Source of the DNA: Victivallaceae bacterium
GTDB lineage: Bacteria; Verrucomicrobiota; Lentisphaeria; Victivallales; Victivallaceae
NCBI GenBank assembly: GCA_028709805.1
Contig: JAQUTL010000005.1
Coordinates: 1-64,000, forward strand
Length of the DNA: 64,000 nt
Reading direction: 5' to 3'
Of the stretch, positions 35,557-44,208 are shown one piece after another. Within the stretch, counting starts at the first letter, position 1, and each line of letters opens with the position of its first letter. A program made the translations under genes and the position numbers. The notes beneath the pieces were generated by a model. The model was not told the origin of the DNA and did not search any database. It was given only the letters and a program-made list of their open reading frames with translations.

Positions 35557-37728
35557 ATGAAAATGTTATTTTCTGTCGGAGGCATGAGTTGCGCTTCATG
35601 CGCCGCGCATGTGGAGAAGGCGGTGTCGGCGGTGCCGGGCGTGTCCAAAGTGTCGGTCAACTTACTGCGGGACAACATGCTGGTTGAGTTTGAGCCGTCG
35701 GCGGTTGGCGCGGATGCGATTGTCGCCGCAGTGGTGGCAGCCGGGTACAGCGCGGTTCCGGAAACGAACTGGACGGCGGAGTCATCCGGGGTTAAAAAAA
35801 AGGACTTTGCCCGTCAGGAGGCGGCGGCGGTTGGACGGCGGCTGGTCTGGTCGGCGGTTTTTCTGATTCCGCTTGGCGTCATCGGGATGTGGCTTCACGG
35901 CTGGCCGTATGTCCAGCTGGCACTGACCGTGCCGATATTATGGCTTAACCGCGGATATTTTATCGGCGGCGGCCGGCAGTTGCTGAAATTGTCCCCCAAT
36001 ATGGATTCGCTGGTGGCGCTTGGCGCCGGCGCCGGAGTTGTTTACAGCATTTTTGTGTTTGACCGCGGCATGCTATATTTTGACGCGGCGGCAATGATTC
36101 TTACGCTGATCACGCTGGGGAAATATCTTGAAGCGCGGTCGCGCCGGCGCACCGGCGACGCGATCGGCAAACTGCTCAAGATAGCTCCGAGCGCGGCGAC
36201 GGTGGAGCGCGATGGCAAAAAGATTGAGATTCCGGCCGGAGAACTCGCGGTCGGCGACATTGTGATCGTTCGCCCCGGAACGACCGTTCCGGCCGACGGT
36301 GTGATCGTTTTCGGTGACGGCGCGGTGAACGAGTCTGCCTTGACCGGCGAAAGCATGCCGGTGGAGAAACATTGCGGAGACCAACTTATCTCGGCCACCG
36401 TAAACACAACCGGATTTTTCAAATTCCGCGCCGAACGGGTCGGCGGCGACACCACGTTTTCACAGATTGTCCGGCTGGTCGAAGAGGCGTCGAGCAGCAA
36501 AGCGCCGATCGCGAAGCTGGCCGACCGGGTCAGCGCGGTGTTCGTTCCCGCGGTGATCGTCGCGGCGCTGGCGACCTTTATCGGCTGGCGGATGAACGAC
36601 GGGGCTTTGTATGACGCGGTGTCGGCGGCAATCGCCGTGCTGGTGGTAAGCTGTCCATGCGCTCTGGGGCTGGCTACGCCGGTGGCGATTATGGTGGGGA
36701 CCGGAAAGGGGGCGGAACTCGGAGTCCTGTTCAAGTCGGCCGAAGCGCTCCAGACGCTGCACAAAGTTTCGACCGCGGTGGTGGACAAGACCGGAACCGT
36801 GACATTCGGACGGCCGGAAGTGACCGATGTTTATCCGGAGTCCGGCGTCAAGCGCGTTGAACTGCTGAGGATTGCGGCGGCGCTGGAGGTGTTTTCCGAA
36901 CATCCGCTGGCGCATGCGGTCGTCGAAAAGGCGGCGGCCGAGAAGCTGGACGGCGGATTGACGGTAAGCAATTTTCGCTCGGTAACCGGCCGCGGCGTAT
37001 CGGGAATGCTCGACGGAACGAAGATTCTGGGTGGAAAACTTGATTTCATTGAAGAACACGGCATCGGCGTGGCCAATCTGCGGCGCTGGGGACGGACGCT
37101 GGCCGAAAACGGCAAAACCCCGATCTATTTTTCACGCGGCGGCGATCCGCTCGGAGTGATCGGAGTTGCCGACGTGGTGCGCCCGGAGAGCCGGCCGGCG
37201 ATCAAAAAATTTCATGATATGGGTATCACCGTCGTTCTGCTGACCGGCGACAACCGCACCACCGCCGGCGCGGTCGGCCGCGAATGCGGCGTCGACCGGA
37301 TTGTGGCCGACGTTCTGCCGGATCAGAAAGCCGGCGTCATCGGTGAAATGAAACGCTCCGGCGGCGTGACCGTGATGATCGGAGACGGCGTCAACGACGC
37401 TCCGGCTCTGGCCGCCGCCGACGTCGGAATGGCGATCGGCTCCGGAACCGATGTGGCGATCGAGGCCGCCGATGTGGTGCTGGTCAAAAATTCACTGGCG
37501 TCCGCCGTAACCGCGGTGGAGTTGAGCCGGGCGGTTATCCGCAATGTCCGGGAAAATCTGTTCTGGGCGTTCTTCTATAACGTTCTGTGCATCCCGCTGG
37601 CCGCGGCGGGGTATCTGCATCCGGTGGCGGCGGCGGCGGCGATGAGCGCAAGTTCAATCTGCGTGGTCGGCAATGCGTTGCGGCTGCGCAGGTTCGGGGC
37701 GCGCAAAAACGCAAAGGCCGGCGCATGA
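35557..37728 (+). CDS. copA: Copper-exporting P1B-type ATPase
   Basis: The 723-residue pump has one N-terminal metal-binding domain (GMSCASC, Cys 12 and 15), membrane helices, the A-domain TGES motif, the metal path motif SCPCALGLATP, the phosphorylation site DKTGTVTFGRP, the SEHPLAHAV motif, and GDGVNDAPAL. These make it a P1B-1 (Cu+/Ag+) ATPase. The ATG at 35557 has AGGAGGAGGA upstream; the longer frame adds a segment over the promoter. Its stop overlaps the Msr gene by 4 bp, so copper export and repair of oxidised methionine are coupled. Confidence 0.92.
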   Translation: MKMLFSVGGMSCASCAAHVEKAVSAVPGVSKVSVNLLRDNMLVEFEPSAVGADAIVAAVVAAGYSAVPETNWTAESSGVKKKDFARQEAAAVGRRLVWSAVFLIPLGVIGMWLHGWPYVQLALTVPILWLNRGYFIGGGRQLLKLSPNMDSLVALGAGAGVVYSIFVFDRGMLYFDAAAMILTLITLGKYLEARSRRRTGDAIGKLLKIAPSAATVERDGKKIEIPAGELAVGDIVIVRPGTTVPADGVIVFGDGAVNESALTGESMPVEKHCGDQLISATVNTTGFFKFRAERVGGDTTFSQIVRLVEEASSSKAPIAKLADRVSAVFVPAVIVAALATFIGWRMNDGALYDAVSAAIAVLVVSCPCALGLATPVAIMVGTGKGAELGVLFKSAEALQTLHKVSTAVVDKTGTVTFGRPEVTDVYPESGVKRVELLRIAAALEVFSEHPLAHAVVEKAAAEKLDGGLTVSNFRSVTGRGVSGMLDGTKILGGKLDFIEEHGIGVANLRRWGRTLAENGKTPIYFSRGGDPLGVIGVADVVRPESRPAIKKFHDMGITVVLLTGDNRTTAGAVGRECGVDRIVADVLPDQKAGVIGEMKRSGGVTVMIGDGVNDAPALAAADVGMAIGSGTDVAIEAADVVLVKNSLASAVTAVELSRAVIRNVRENLFWAFFYNVLCIPLAAAGYLHPVAAAAAMSASSICVVGNALRLRRFGARKNAKAGA

Positions 37729-38702
37729 AACGGCGGACGGCGGTGGTGCTGTCCGCGCTGATCGTCATCTTGTTCTGCGGCGGCGCGGCGGCGCTTTTGA
37801 CTTCGAGCGATTCCAAAACTGAAAATCCGGAGGTCGGTATGAATGGACAAACCTCGCCCTGCGGCGAACTCTCAACGGCGGAAAAAGCGGTCATCATCGA
37901 CCACGGCACCGAACGGGCGTTTTCCGGGAAATACGACGACTTTTTTGAGCGCGGCGTATATTGCTGCCGCAACTGCGGCCGTCCGCTTTATGTTTCAGAC
38001 GACAAATTCAACTCCGGCTGCGGCTGGCCGGCGTTCGACGACGAACAGCCGGGAGCCGTAAAACGCACTCCGGATCCCGACGGCCGGCGTACCGAAATCA
38101 GCTGCGCCGACTGCGGCGCCCATCTCGGGCATGTCTTTGACGGCGAAGAGCTGACGGCAAAAAATTCCCGGCACTGCGTCAATTCCGTGTCGCTGGTTTT
38201 TGAGCCTCAGACCTCCGGCCGGCTGCGCCGCGCCGTGTTCGCCGGCGGGTGTTTCTGGGGAGTTGAGGCGATGATGAGCCATCAACCCGGCGTGGTCGCC
38301 GCCGTGTCCGGGTATACCGGGGGGAACAAGGACAACCCGTCGTATCGCGACGTCTGCACCGGAAAAACCGGCCACGCCGAGGCGGTGGAAGTGTTGTTCG
38401 ACCCGGAAAAAACCGATTTTGAAACTTTATGCCGCTATTTTCTGGAAATTCATGACCCGGCGCAGAAGAACCGTCAGGGGCCGGACGTCGGCACTCAATA
38501 CCGCTCCGCGATATTTTATCTGGACGACGAGCAGAAGGCGACCGCGGACAAACTCCTCGCCATTTTGCGTAAAAAAGGCGTGTCCGTGCAGACCGAGGTC
38601 GTCCCCTTTTCAAAATTTTGGAGTGCCGAGCCGTATCATCAGGACTACTATGACAGAAACGGCGCGTCTCCATACTGCCACATTTACACCCGGCGCTTCT
38701 GA
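37725..38702 (+). CDS. MsrB-MsrA fusion methionine sulfoxide reductase, membrane-anchored
   Basis: The 325-residue protein begins with a hydrophobic anchor or signal (about 5-27), then MsrB (about 40-170) with zinc cysteines CRNC and CADC and the catalytic RHCVNSVSL, then MsrA (about 175-325) with GCFWGVEAMM. It reduces both R and S forms of methionine sulfoxide. The signal places it in the periplasm, so it probably protects envelope proteins. The order MsrB then MsrA is the reverse of many fusions. It is translationally coupled to the copper pump (ATGA), which fits repair of copper-driven oxidative damage. The in-frame extension to 37587 overlaps copA and is rejected. Confidence 0.9.
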   Translation: MKRRTAVVLSALIVILFCGGAAALLTSSDSKTENPEVGMNGQTSPCGELSTAEKAVIIDHGTERAFSGKYDDFFERGVYCCRNCGRPLYVSDDKFNSGCGWPAFDDEQPGAVKRTPDPDGRRTEISCADCGAHLGHVFDGEELTAKNSRHCVNSVSLVFEPQTSGRLRRAVFAGGCFWGVEAMMSHQPGVVAAVSGYTGGNKDNPSYRDVCTGKTGHAEAVEVLFDPEKTDFETLCRYFLEIHDPAQKNRQGPDVGTQYRSAIFYLDDEQKATADKLLAILRKKGVSVQTEVVPFSKFWSAEPYHQDYYDRNGASPYCHIYTRRF

Positions 38703-38714
38703 TTCACTCCGATA

Positions 38715-38752
38715 AAAAAAGGCGGACCGGAATTTTCCGCTCCGCTTTTTTG
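38715..38752. terminator. Bidirectional terminator between the Msr and isomerase genes
   Basis: An imperfect stem GCGGACCGGAA (38722-38732) with TTCCGCTCCGC (38735-38745) has A-run and T-run flanks, between two convergent genes. Confidence 0.65.
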
Positions 38753-38771
38753 CAGTGACGCTTTTCTCCGG

Positions 38772-39653
38772 CTATTCTCCGTAAACGTCCTTCACATAAC
38801 GGCGGAGGTTGGCCAGGCCGATCTTCAATCCCAGCTCGTTGTCCTCCATCCCTTCGAATTCGATTGAGAGCACGCCGTTGTAGTTCGCCTTTTTCATCAC
38901 GCGCAGGCACTGGACCATCGGCACCACGCCGTGACCGATGATGGCGCCGCGACGGAATTCTCCGGCTCGCGAAGTGAACCATCCCTCGCCGGGATCGGGG
39001 CCGTTGCCGTCCTTCACATAGAAGTCCTTGGCGTGAACGTGGAAAGCGTATTGCATCGCAATGCCGAGCGACTCCGGCGGAAACTGGTCGGCACAGGTGA
39101 AGTTGCCCATGTCCACCAGCCAGCCGAAGTTGGGATGGTTGACCGCGCAGATCAGCTGTTCGACCCGTTCGGCGTCCTGCGAAAAGAACCCGTGGTTTTC
39201 CACCATGGTGCGAATGCCTTTCTTTTCGGCGTATTCGGTGACGGCGCGGCATCCGGCGGCGAGCCGGGGCAGCGCGGCGGCGAAGCTGCGCGCTCCGCGC
39301 ACCTCCGGCAGATAACCGCCGGTGGCATCATGACGCATCCCCGCGGCGCCGAGTATTTCCGCGATGTCGGCCTGCTTTTCCACCTGCGCGATCTCTTTGT
39401 CCAAATCGCCGGCGGAGCCGTTCAGGAAGTCGGCGCCGATGGTGTAGTTGCTGACTTCGTAGCCGGCTTCGTCGCAGGCTTTACGGACTTTCACCGCCCA
39501 TTCTTCAAGTTTTTCGCCCTCCGGAACGGTCAGTCCGGCGTATTCGATCGCGTCGAATCCCATGGCGCGCGCCTTGGCCGGAAACGCGAGATCGTTGAGT
39601 TTACCCTCTTTGTAATAACGATGGAAACTGTATGCGCTTACTCCGATTTTCAT
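38772..39653 (-). CDS. Sugar phosphate isomerase/epimerase (xylose-isomerase-like TIM barrel)
   Basis: The 293-residue protein has the AP-endonuclease-2/xylose-isomerase fold: MKIGVSAYSFHRYYKEG, MGFDAIEYAG, then metal ligands in TMVENHGFF (Glu), WLVDMGNF (Asp), HVHAKDFY (His) and LSIEFEGME (Glu). Such proteins isomerise or epimerise sugars and inositol derivatives; the substrate cannot be told. It lies 3 bp after the oxidoreductase gene on the same strand, a frequent pairing in carbohydrate catabolism. Confidence 0.85.
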   Translation of the reverse strand: MKIGVSAYSFHRYYKEGKLNDLAFPAKARAMGFDAIEYAGLTVPEGEKLEEWAVKVRKACDEAGYEVSNYTIGADFLNGSAGDLDKEIAQVEKQADIAEILGAAGMRHDATGGYLPEVRGARSFAAALPRLAAGCRAVTEYAEKKGIRTMVENHGFFSQDAERVEQLICAVNHPNFGWLVDMGNFTCADQFPPESLGIAMQYAFHVHAKDFYVKDGNGPDPGEGWFTSRAGEFRRGAIIGHGVVPMVQCLRVMKKANYNGVLSIEFEGMEDNELGLKIGLANLRRYVKDVYGE

Positions 39654-39655
39654 GG

Positions 39656-40657
39656 TCAGAACTTCTTTACTTTTACAAATTTACCGGTTGCTCCGGACTC
39701 GGTGACGGCATTGCAAATGGCGATGGCTTCCCGGCCGACGCGGCCCGGAGTCAGCTGGACGGAACGGCCTCGGATCGCTGCAACGAAATTCTGCTGGCTG
39801 TTCTGACGGTATTCCTTGCTTTTTATCTCGCGCGGTTTTTTGGCTCCGGTCTTCTGGTAGTAGACCTTCCAGTCGCGGATGGCGATCACGCCGCCGGTGC
39901 CTTTAAGTTCAAAGGAAAATTCTCCGACCGGAGCGGTCCATGAAAGCTCGATCGTACCCATCGCGCCGTTGTCAAATTTGAATATGGCGGTTGCATTGTC
40001 CACCACGTCGATTCCGGGGAACCGGGTGGCAGTGTAGGCGGCGGCTTCAACGATCTGCCGGCCGCTGGTCCACTGCATGAGTTCGGAAAGATGCACGCCG
40101 ATGTCCTGAATCAGACTGCCTTCGTGCGCCGCCTGAACGAACCAGTCCGCCCCCGGACTCCATGCAAGATGCGGCGGCTGGGTGGCGCAGAAAACGCAGC
40201 TGCCGGTGCAGAAGTCGCCGAGTTTGCCCTGTTCAACCATTTTTCTGATGGTGTGCCCCAGCCCGTTGTAATGCCAGGAGTGGTTGATGTGCAGGAGTTT
40301 GCCGGCCTTTTCGGCGGCCTCGATCATCTTGGTGCACTGGGCGGTGTTGAACGCCATAGGCTTGTCGCAGAGGACGTTGAGTCCGCTGGCGAGGGCGGCG
40401 AGGGTCATGGGGTAATGGCAGTCGTTCGGAGTACAGATGCTGACAGCGTCGAGTTTGGCCGATTTCAGCATTTCGTCGAAACAGGTGTACTGTTCAGGGG
40501 TGCCGAGCTGGTGCTTTTCAATAGTTGAGGTCATTTTTTCCGGCACGATGTCGCAGAGTGCGGCAATTTCGACATTTTTGCAGCTTTTGTAGCCGGGAAT
40601 ATGGTTGCAGTCGGCGATTTTGCCGCAGCCGACGATCCCGATTCTCAGTTTTGCCAT
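39656..40657 (-). CDS. Gfo/Idh/MocA family oxidoreductase
   Basis: The 333-residue NAD(P)-dependent protein has a Rossmann start LRIGIVGCGKIADCNHIPGY, the DKP variant of the EKP motif (VLCDKPMAFNTAQC), and the C-terminal substrate domain with GSLIQDIGVHLSELMQW (catalytic Asp and His region). The start at 40657 has an AGGAG and removes a long unsupported extension. With the downstream isomerase it probably handles a sugar or cyclitol. The substrate is unknown. Confidence 0.9.
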   Translation of the reverse strand: MAKLRIGIVGCGKIADCNHIPGYKSCKNVEIAALCDIVPEKMTSTIEKHQLGTPEQYTCFDEMLKSAKLDAVSICTPNDCHYPMTLAALASGLNVLCDKPMAFNTAQCTKMIEAAEKAGKLLHINHSWHYNGLGHTIRKMVEQGKLGDFCTGSCVFCATQPPHLAWSPGADWFVQAAHEGSLIQDIGVHLSELMQWTSGRQIVEAAAYTATRFPGIDVVDNATAIFKFDNGAMGTIELSWTAPVGEFSFELKGTGGVIAIRDWKVYYQKTGAKKPREIKSKEYRQNSQQNFVAAIRGRSVQLTPGRVGREAIAICNAVTESGATGKFVKVKKF

Positions 40658-40707
40658 TTTCAGGAAACTCCTTGTTTTATTTTTCAAATACGGAAAACTG
40701 TCCGGGT

Positions 40708-40735
40708 AATATAGAGCCTCGCTATAAAAAAACAA
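40708..40735 (-). promoter_or_regulatory. Promoter of the oxidoreductase/isomerase pair
   Basis: On the minus strand: TTGTTT (40730-40735), 16 bp, TATATT (40708-40713), about 50 bp before the start at 40657. Confidence 0.6.
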
Positions 40736-40755
40736 TGGTTTTTTCGGATAAAAAT

Positions 40756-40784
40756 TTGGAAAGTGCCGGCGATAAGTGTATTTT
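40756..40784 (+). promoter_or_regulatory. Promoter of the 40809 gene cluster
   Basis: TTGGAA (40756-40761), 17 bp, TATTTT (40779-40784), 24 bp before the start codon. Confidence 0.55.
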
Positions 40785-40808
40785 AAGGAAAAACGAGGAC
40801 GATTGTTT

Positions 40809-41150
40809 ATGGAAATAAGCCAAGATGAACTGAAAAAAGCCTTGATCGCTTTGCTTGAGGCCAATATGGACGGCAGCGCCGAAGGCGGCGCCATATTTAT
40901 TGATCGTGACGGTCGTGTCGTTTCCGGCGGCGGTCATGCCGACGGACGCGAAAAGGGCTGGCTGCACACTTTATTCGAAGTGAAATGCACCGACGAGGAC
41001 TTTCACCTGATTGTCAACCCGAAACTCAACTTCCGTCAGGAAATCGACCTGATGGACGAGGATGTGCCGGACACCGTTCCTGAAGCCGTCGATTTTTTGT
41101 GGGATGACATCATGTGCGGCGTTTCCGAATACACGGAGTGTTTTCAATAA
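40809..41150 (+). CDS. Small acidic protein of unknown function
   Basis: The 113-residue protein is not recognised. It starts MEISQDELKKALIALLEANM, then a strand pair (AIFIDRDGRVVSGGGHADG), then an acidic C-terminal half with EIDLMDEDVPDTVPEAVDFL. It lacks a signal or membrane segment and is probably cytoplasmic. The start is the ATG at 40809 with GAGGA 9 nt upstream; a GTG at 40776 lies within the promoter and is not used. The GT2 gene follows 46 bp on. There are too few features to guess a role. Confidence 0.65.
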   Translation: MEISQDELKKALIALLEANMDGSAEGGAIFIDRDGRVVSGGGHADGREKGWLHTLFEVKCTDEDFHLIVNPKLNFRQEIDLMDEDVPDTVPEAVDFLWDDIMCGVSEYTECFQ

Positions 41151-41196
41151 TCAGAACATCCGGCCGTCTCGCGCGGCCGGTGAAACGGGACTGAAA

Positions 41197-42336
41197 ATGA
41201 GACTTAGTATTCTGATGGCCTGCTATATGCAGGAAAAATATGTTTCCGAAGCAATCGACTCGATCCTTTCATGCGGATTCGATTTCAAGGATACCGAGAT
41301 GATCCTGTGGGACGATTTTTCGACCGACTCCACTTATAATATTCTTCTCGATTATCAGCGCCGTTATCCGGAGCTTATCCGCGCCATGCGGTCACCCCGC
41401 AACCTCGGCGTGGCCGACTGCGCCGCCGAAATGGTCAAGGCCGCCTCCGGGCGCTACATCCTGCTGTTCGATCATGACGACGTTATGCTGCCGTTCGATA
41501 TCTCCGGCGTCCTCGATTTCCTCGACGCCAATTTGGACTATACCGCCAGCTATGGGCGCAAACTGCTGTTCAATGACCGGAACGGCCTGGAGGGTGCGTC
41601 GCTCGGCGGCCCTTATCACGACTTTCTCCTGCTGCTGCATCCGCCGATCAACAACAACGCGCTGATTATCCGCCGGGAGACCGCGCTTGCGGTCGGCAAT
41701 TTCAAAAGCACCGACGCCGGACGCGCGTCCGGCGCGGCCGACATCTTTATGTGGATCAGGCTCCGGCTTGCCGGGAAACTCCATTTTGATCCCACTCCAA
41801 GACTGCTTCACCGCATTCATCCGCGGCAGGTGACCAGCCGGAACAACCAGTCGAAGGTCTATGTCGACGACTACCGTTTTTTCCTCAACTATACGGCCGG
41901 AATATATCCGGAGCTTTATCACAATCTCAGCACCGGCACCGGACTTAATCTGTCCGCCGACCAGATCGCCCCGGCGCTGATCCTGCTCGGCGGCATGGTG
42001 CGCAACTCGAACAATCCCAAGGATGTTGACCGTTATCTCTTTTATGCCAAGCAGCTCGCTCCGGACGACTTCAGCGTTGACCAGCAGATCTGCGAATTCG
42101 CTTTCCGTATCGGGCGATACGAAGACGCGTTCCGGCGGTATGTCAATTTATTTGTCAAGTACGAGGGGGATTACGAGCGGCTGAACACGCTGGCCGGTAT
42201 GAAAAAAACGTATGAGCAGCTGAAACTTCCGACCGATGACATCGATTGCGGCGCCAATCTGGTCAGCCGGCGCTACTTCTCGCTTTCCCCCGAACACGCC
42301 GCAGTGGTCGCCGGCCTGCGTAAATACGACGCGTGA
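41197..42336 (+). CDS. Family 2 glycosyltransferase with C-terminal helical region
   Basis: The 379-residue protein has a GT2 (GT-A) domain: MRLSILMACYMQEKYVSEAI, LWDDFSTDST, the DxD-type site FDHDDVM, then a loop with IRRETALAVGNF. The C-terminal third (from about 270) is helical and looks like short TPR-type repeats. It would transfer a sugar to an unknown acceptor, probably in the cytoplasm. The stop overlaps the GH20 start by 4 bp (GTGA). The ribosome site is weak, so translation may depend on the upstream gene. Confidence 0.8.
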   Translation: MRLSILMACYMQEKYVSEAIDSILSCGFDFKDTEMILWDDFSTDSTYNILLDYQRRYPELIRAMRSPRNLGVADCAAEMVKAASGRYILLFDHDDVMLPFDISGVLDFLDANLDYTASYGRKLLFNDRNGLEGASLGGPYHDFLLLLHPPINNNALIIRRETALAVGNFKSTDAGRASGAADIFMWIRLRLAGKLHFDPTPRLLHRIHPRQVTSRNNQSKVYVDDYRFFLNYTAGIYPELYHNLSTGTGLNLSADQIAPALILLGGMVRNSNNPKDVDRYLFYAKQLAPDDFSVDQQICEFAFRIGRYEDAFRRYVNLFVKYEGDYERLNTLAGMKKTYEQLKLPTDDIDCGANLVSRRYFSLSPEHAAVVAGLRKYDA

Positions 42337-44198
42337 AAATGAACCGCGCTGTTTTGCATTATGAGCCGTCTTCATGCGGCGGACAACGGGAGCTGACGCT
42401 GTTGAACGCTCTGGCGGAATTTTATCCGCTTTCGACTGTCAGCGGCGATTTGGAACTGGAGCTGACCATAACCGGTGACGGGTCGGCCGCCTGTCGCGCG
42501 GACCGTTGCGGCTCTGGGGGATTTCAGGTGACTGCGGCGGATACCGCGCTGGCCGCCCGCGCCGTCGGTTCGATTCTCGCCGGCGGCGGAGAAATGGCTG
42601 AAAAACGCGACTTCAGAACCTTCGCCGTCCTGCTGGACTGTTCCCGCAACCTCATATTCAAGCCCGATTATCTGCGCCGTTATTTCGCCGCGCTGGCTCT
42701 GTCCGGCTGCAACATGGTAATGCTCTACACCAAGGACGCCTACCGGCTGCCGGGCGAACCGTATTTCGGCTATCTGCGCGGCGCTTACAGCAGCGATGAA
42801 CTGCGCGGAATAGACGACGCGGCCGCCGCGTTCGGCATTGAGCTGGTCGGTGCGATTCAGTCGCTCGGTCATCTTGAGCCGGCGCTGCGCTGGCCGGCCT
42901 ACGCCAAAGTCTGCGACACGCCGTCGGTGCTGCTGACCACCGAGCCGGCCAGCTATGACCTGATCGGGAAAATGCTCGACTTTTATTCCGGAACGCTGCG
43001 CAGCCGCCGCATCCATCTGGGCATGGACGAGACGCACGATCTCGGCCGCGGCCGCTACATGGACCTCAACGGCTACCGGCGCGGCTTCGACATCTACAAT
43101 TCCCATCTTGAGAAAGTCATGGCGATGTGCCGGACTCGCGGCCTTGAGCCGATGATCTGGAGCGACATGTATTTCCGCATGGGCAGCCGGTCGCTCGATT
43201 ATTACGATTTCGACGCGGTGATTCCGCCCGATGTCGCCGCCGCCATCCCGTCCGGCGTTACGCTGGCCTATTGGGATTATTATCACACCGATGAGGGCTT
43301 TTATTCCGAATGGCTCCGCCGCCATTTCGCTTTGGCCGGCCGGCCGGTGATGACCTCCGGCATCTGGACATGGGGGACGTTCTGGTACGACCACGCCGCC
43401 ACCGCGGCCACCGTGGAGCCGTGCGTCGCCGCCTGCCGCAAGGCCGGGGTGGATGAGATCGTCTTCGCCATGTGGGGCGATGACGGCAGTTATTGCGACT
43501 GGGGGTCGGCGCTGGCCGGCGTCGAGTTTGCCGCTTCACGGCTCCACTCCGGGAACGCCCCGGCTCCGGCGGCGCGTTTCCGCGTTTCGGGAAACGGAGA
43601 CTACGATTTGCATTTGAAGTTGGGAAAAATCGGGGAAAGGCTGTGCGGACTCGAACTGCTCGCTCCGGCCGTCCTCTGGGACGATCCGCTGCTTGAGATA
43701 TACTGGAAGGAGCAGACCGCGGCGCACGGCCCGGAGTACTGGCCGACGGTCGAAAAGCTTTATGACGAACTTTACACCGCGGCTTCCGCCGCCGCACCGG
43801 ACGATTCCGACCGCATCTCCGGCGATCTTCGCCACGCCGCGCTTCTGATCGATGTGCTGCGGACAAAACTTGGAATGATCCGTGAAATGCGCACGGCGCT
43901 GACTGACGCCGCCGCACGGAAATCACTTTTGGCTTCCGGCGGATTTGAACGGATCGTCCGGTTGCTGGACCGGCTTGACGAGTCGTTCCGGAGTCACTGG
44001 CTCCGTTTTGGAAAGCCGCAGGGCATGGAGCTTATGCAGATCCGTCTGGCCGGACAGAAGAGCCGCTGGCGCGAGGCGGAGCGCCGGTTTCTCGAACTGC
44101 CGCCCGACGGACATATCGAAGAAATGGAAGAGTCGGCGCCGTCATGCGGCTCCGTAAATCAATATAAATATTTTGCAACCGCGTCATTTTTCATTTAA
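42333..44198 (+). CDS. GH20-type beta-N-acetylhexosaminidase, cytoplasmic
   Basis: The 621-residue protein has the GH20 barrel with the catalytic Asp-Glu pair in HLGMDETHDLG (Asp 232, Glu 233), preceded by the SGCNMVMLYTKDAYRLPG segment and followed by WSDMYFRM and TSGIWTWGTFW strands. A helical C-terminal part (about 470-600) follows. No signal peptide is seen, so the enzyme should act inside the cell on short imported GlcNAc or GalNAc conjugates. The start is a GTG at 42333 overlapping the previous stop, with an ATG at 42339 as an alternative. It precedes a SIS protein, fitting amino-sugar catabolism. Confidence 0.8.
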   Translation: MKMNRAVLHYEPSSCGGQRELTLLNALAEFYPLSTVSGDLELELTITGDGSAACRADRCGSGGFQVTAADTALAARAVGSILAGGGEMAEKRDFRTFAVLLDCSRNLIFKPDYLRRYFAALALSGCNMVMLYTKDAYRLPGEPYFGYLRGAYSSDELRGIDDAAAAFGIELVGAIQSLGHLEPALRWPAYAKVCDTPSVLLTTEPASYDLIGKMLDFYSGTLRSRRIHLGMDETHDLGRGRYMDLNGYRRGFDIYNSHLEKVMAMCRTRGLEPMIWSDMYFRMGSRSLDYYDFDAVIPPDVAAAIPSGVTLAYWDYYHTDEGFYSEWLRRHFALAGRPVMTSGIWTWGTFWYDHAATAATVEPCVAACRKAGVDEIVFAMWGDDGSYCDWGSALAGVEFAASRLHSGNAPAPAARFRVSGNGDYDLHLKLGKIGERLCGLELLAPAVLWDDPLLEIYWKEQTAAHGPEYWPTVEKLYDELYTAASAAAPDDSDRISGDLRHAALLIDVLRTKLGMIREMRTALTDAAARKSLLASGGFERIVRLLDRLDESFRSHWLRFGKPQGMELMQIRLAGQKSRWREAERRFLELPPDGHIEEMEESAPSCGSVNQYKYFATASFFI

Positions 44199-44208
44199 GG
44201 GAGAGATC

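Noticed and set aside
37587-37724. N-terminal extension of the MsrB-MsrA fusion
   Set aside because: It overlaps the end of copA in another frame; the ATG at 37725 with its anchor sequence is the natural start.
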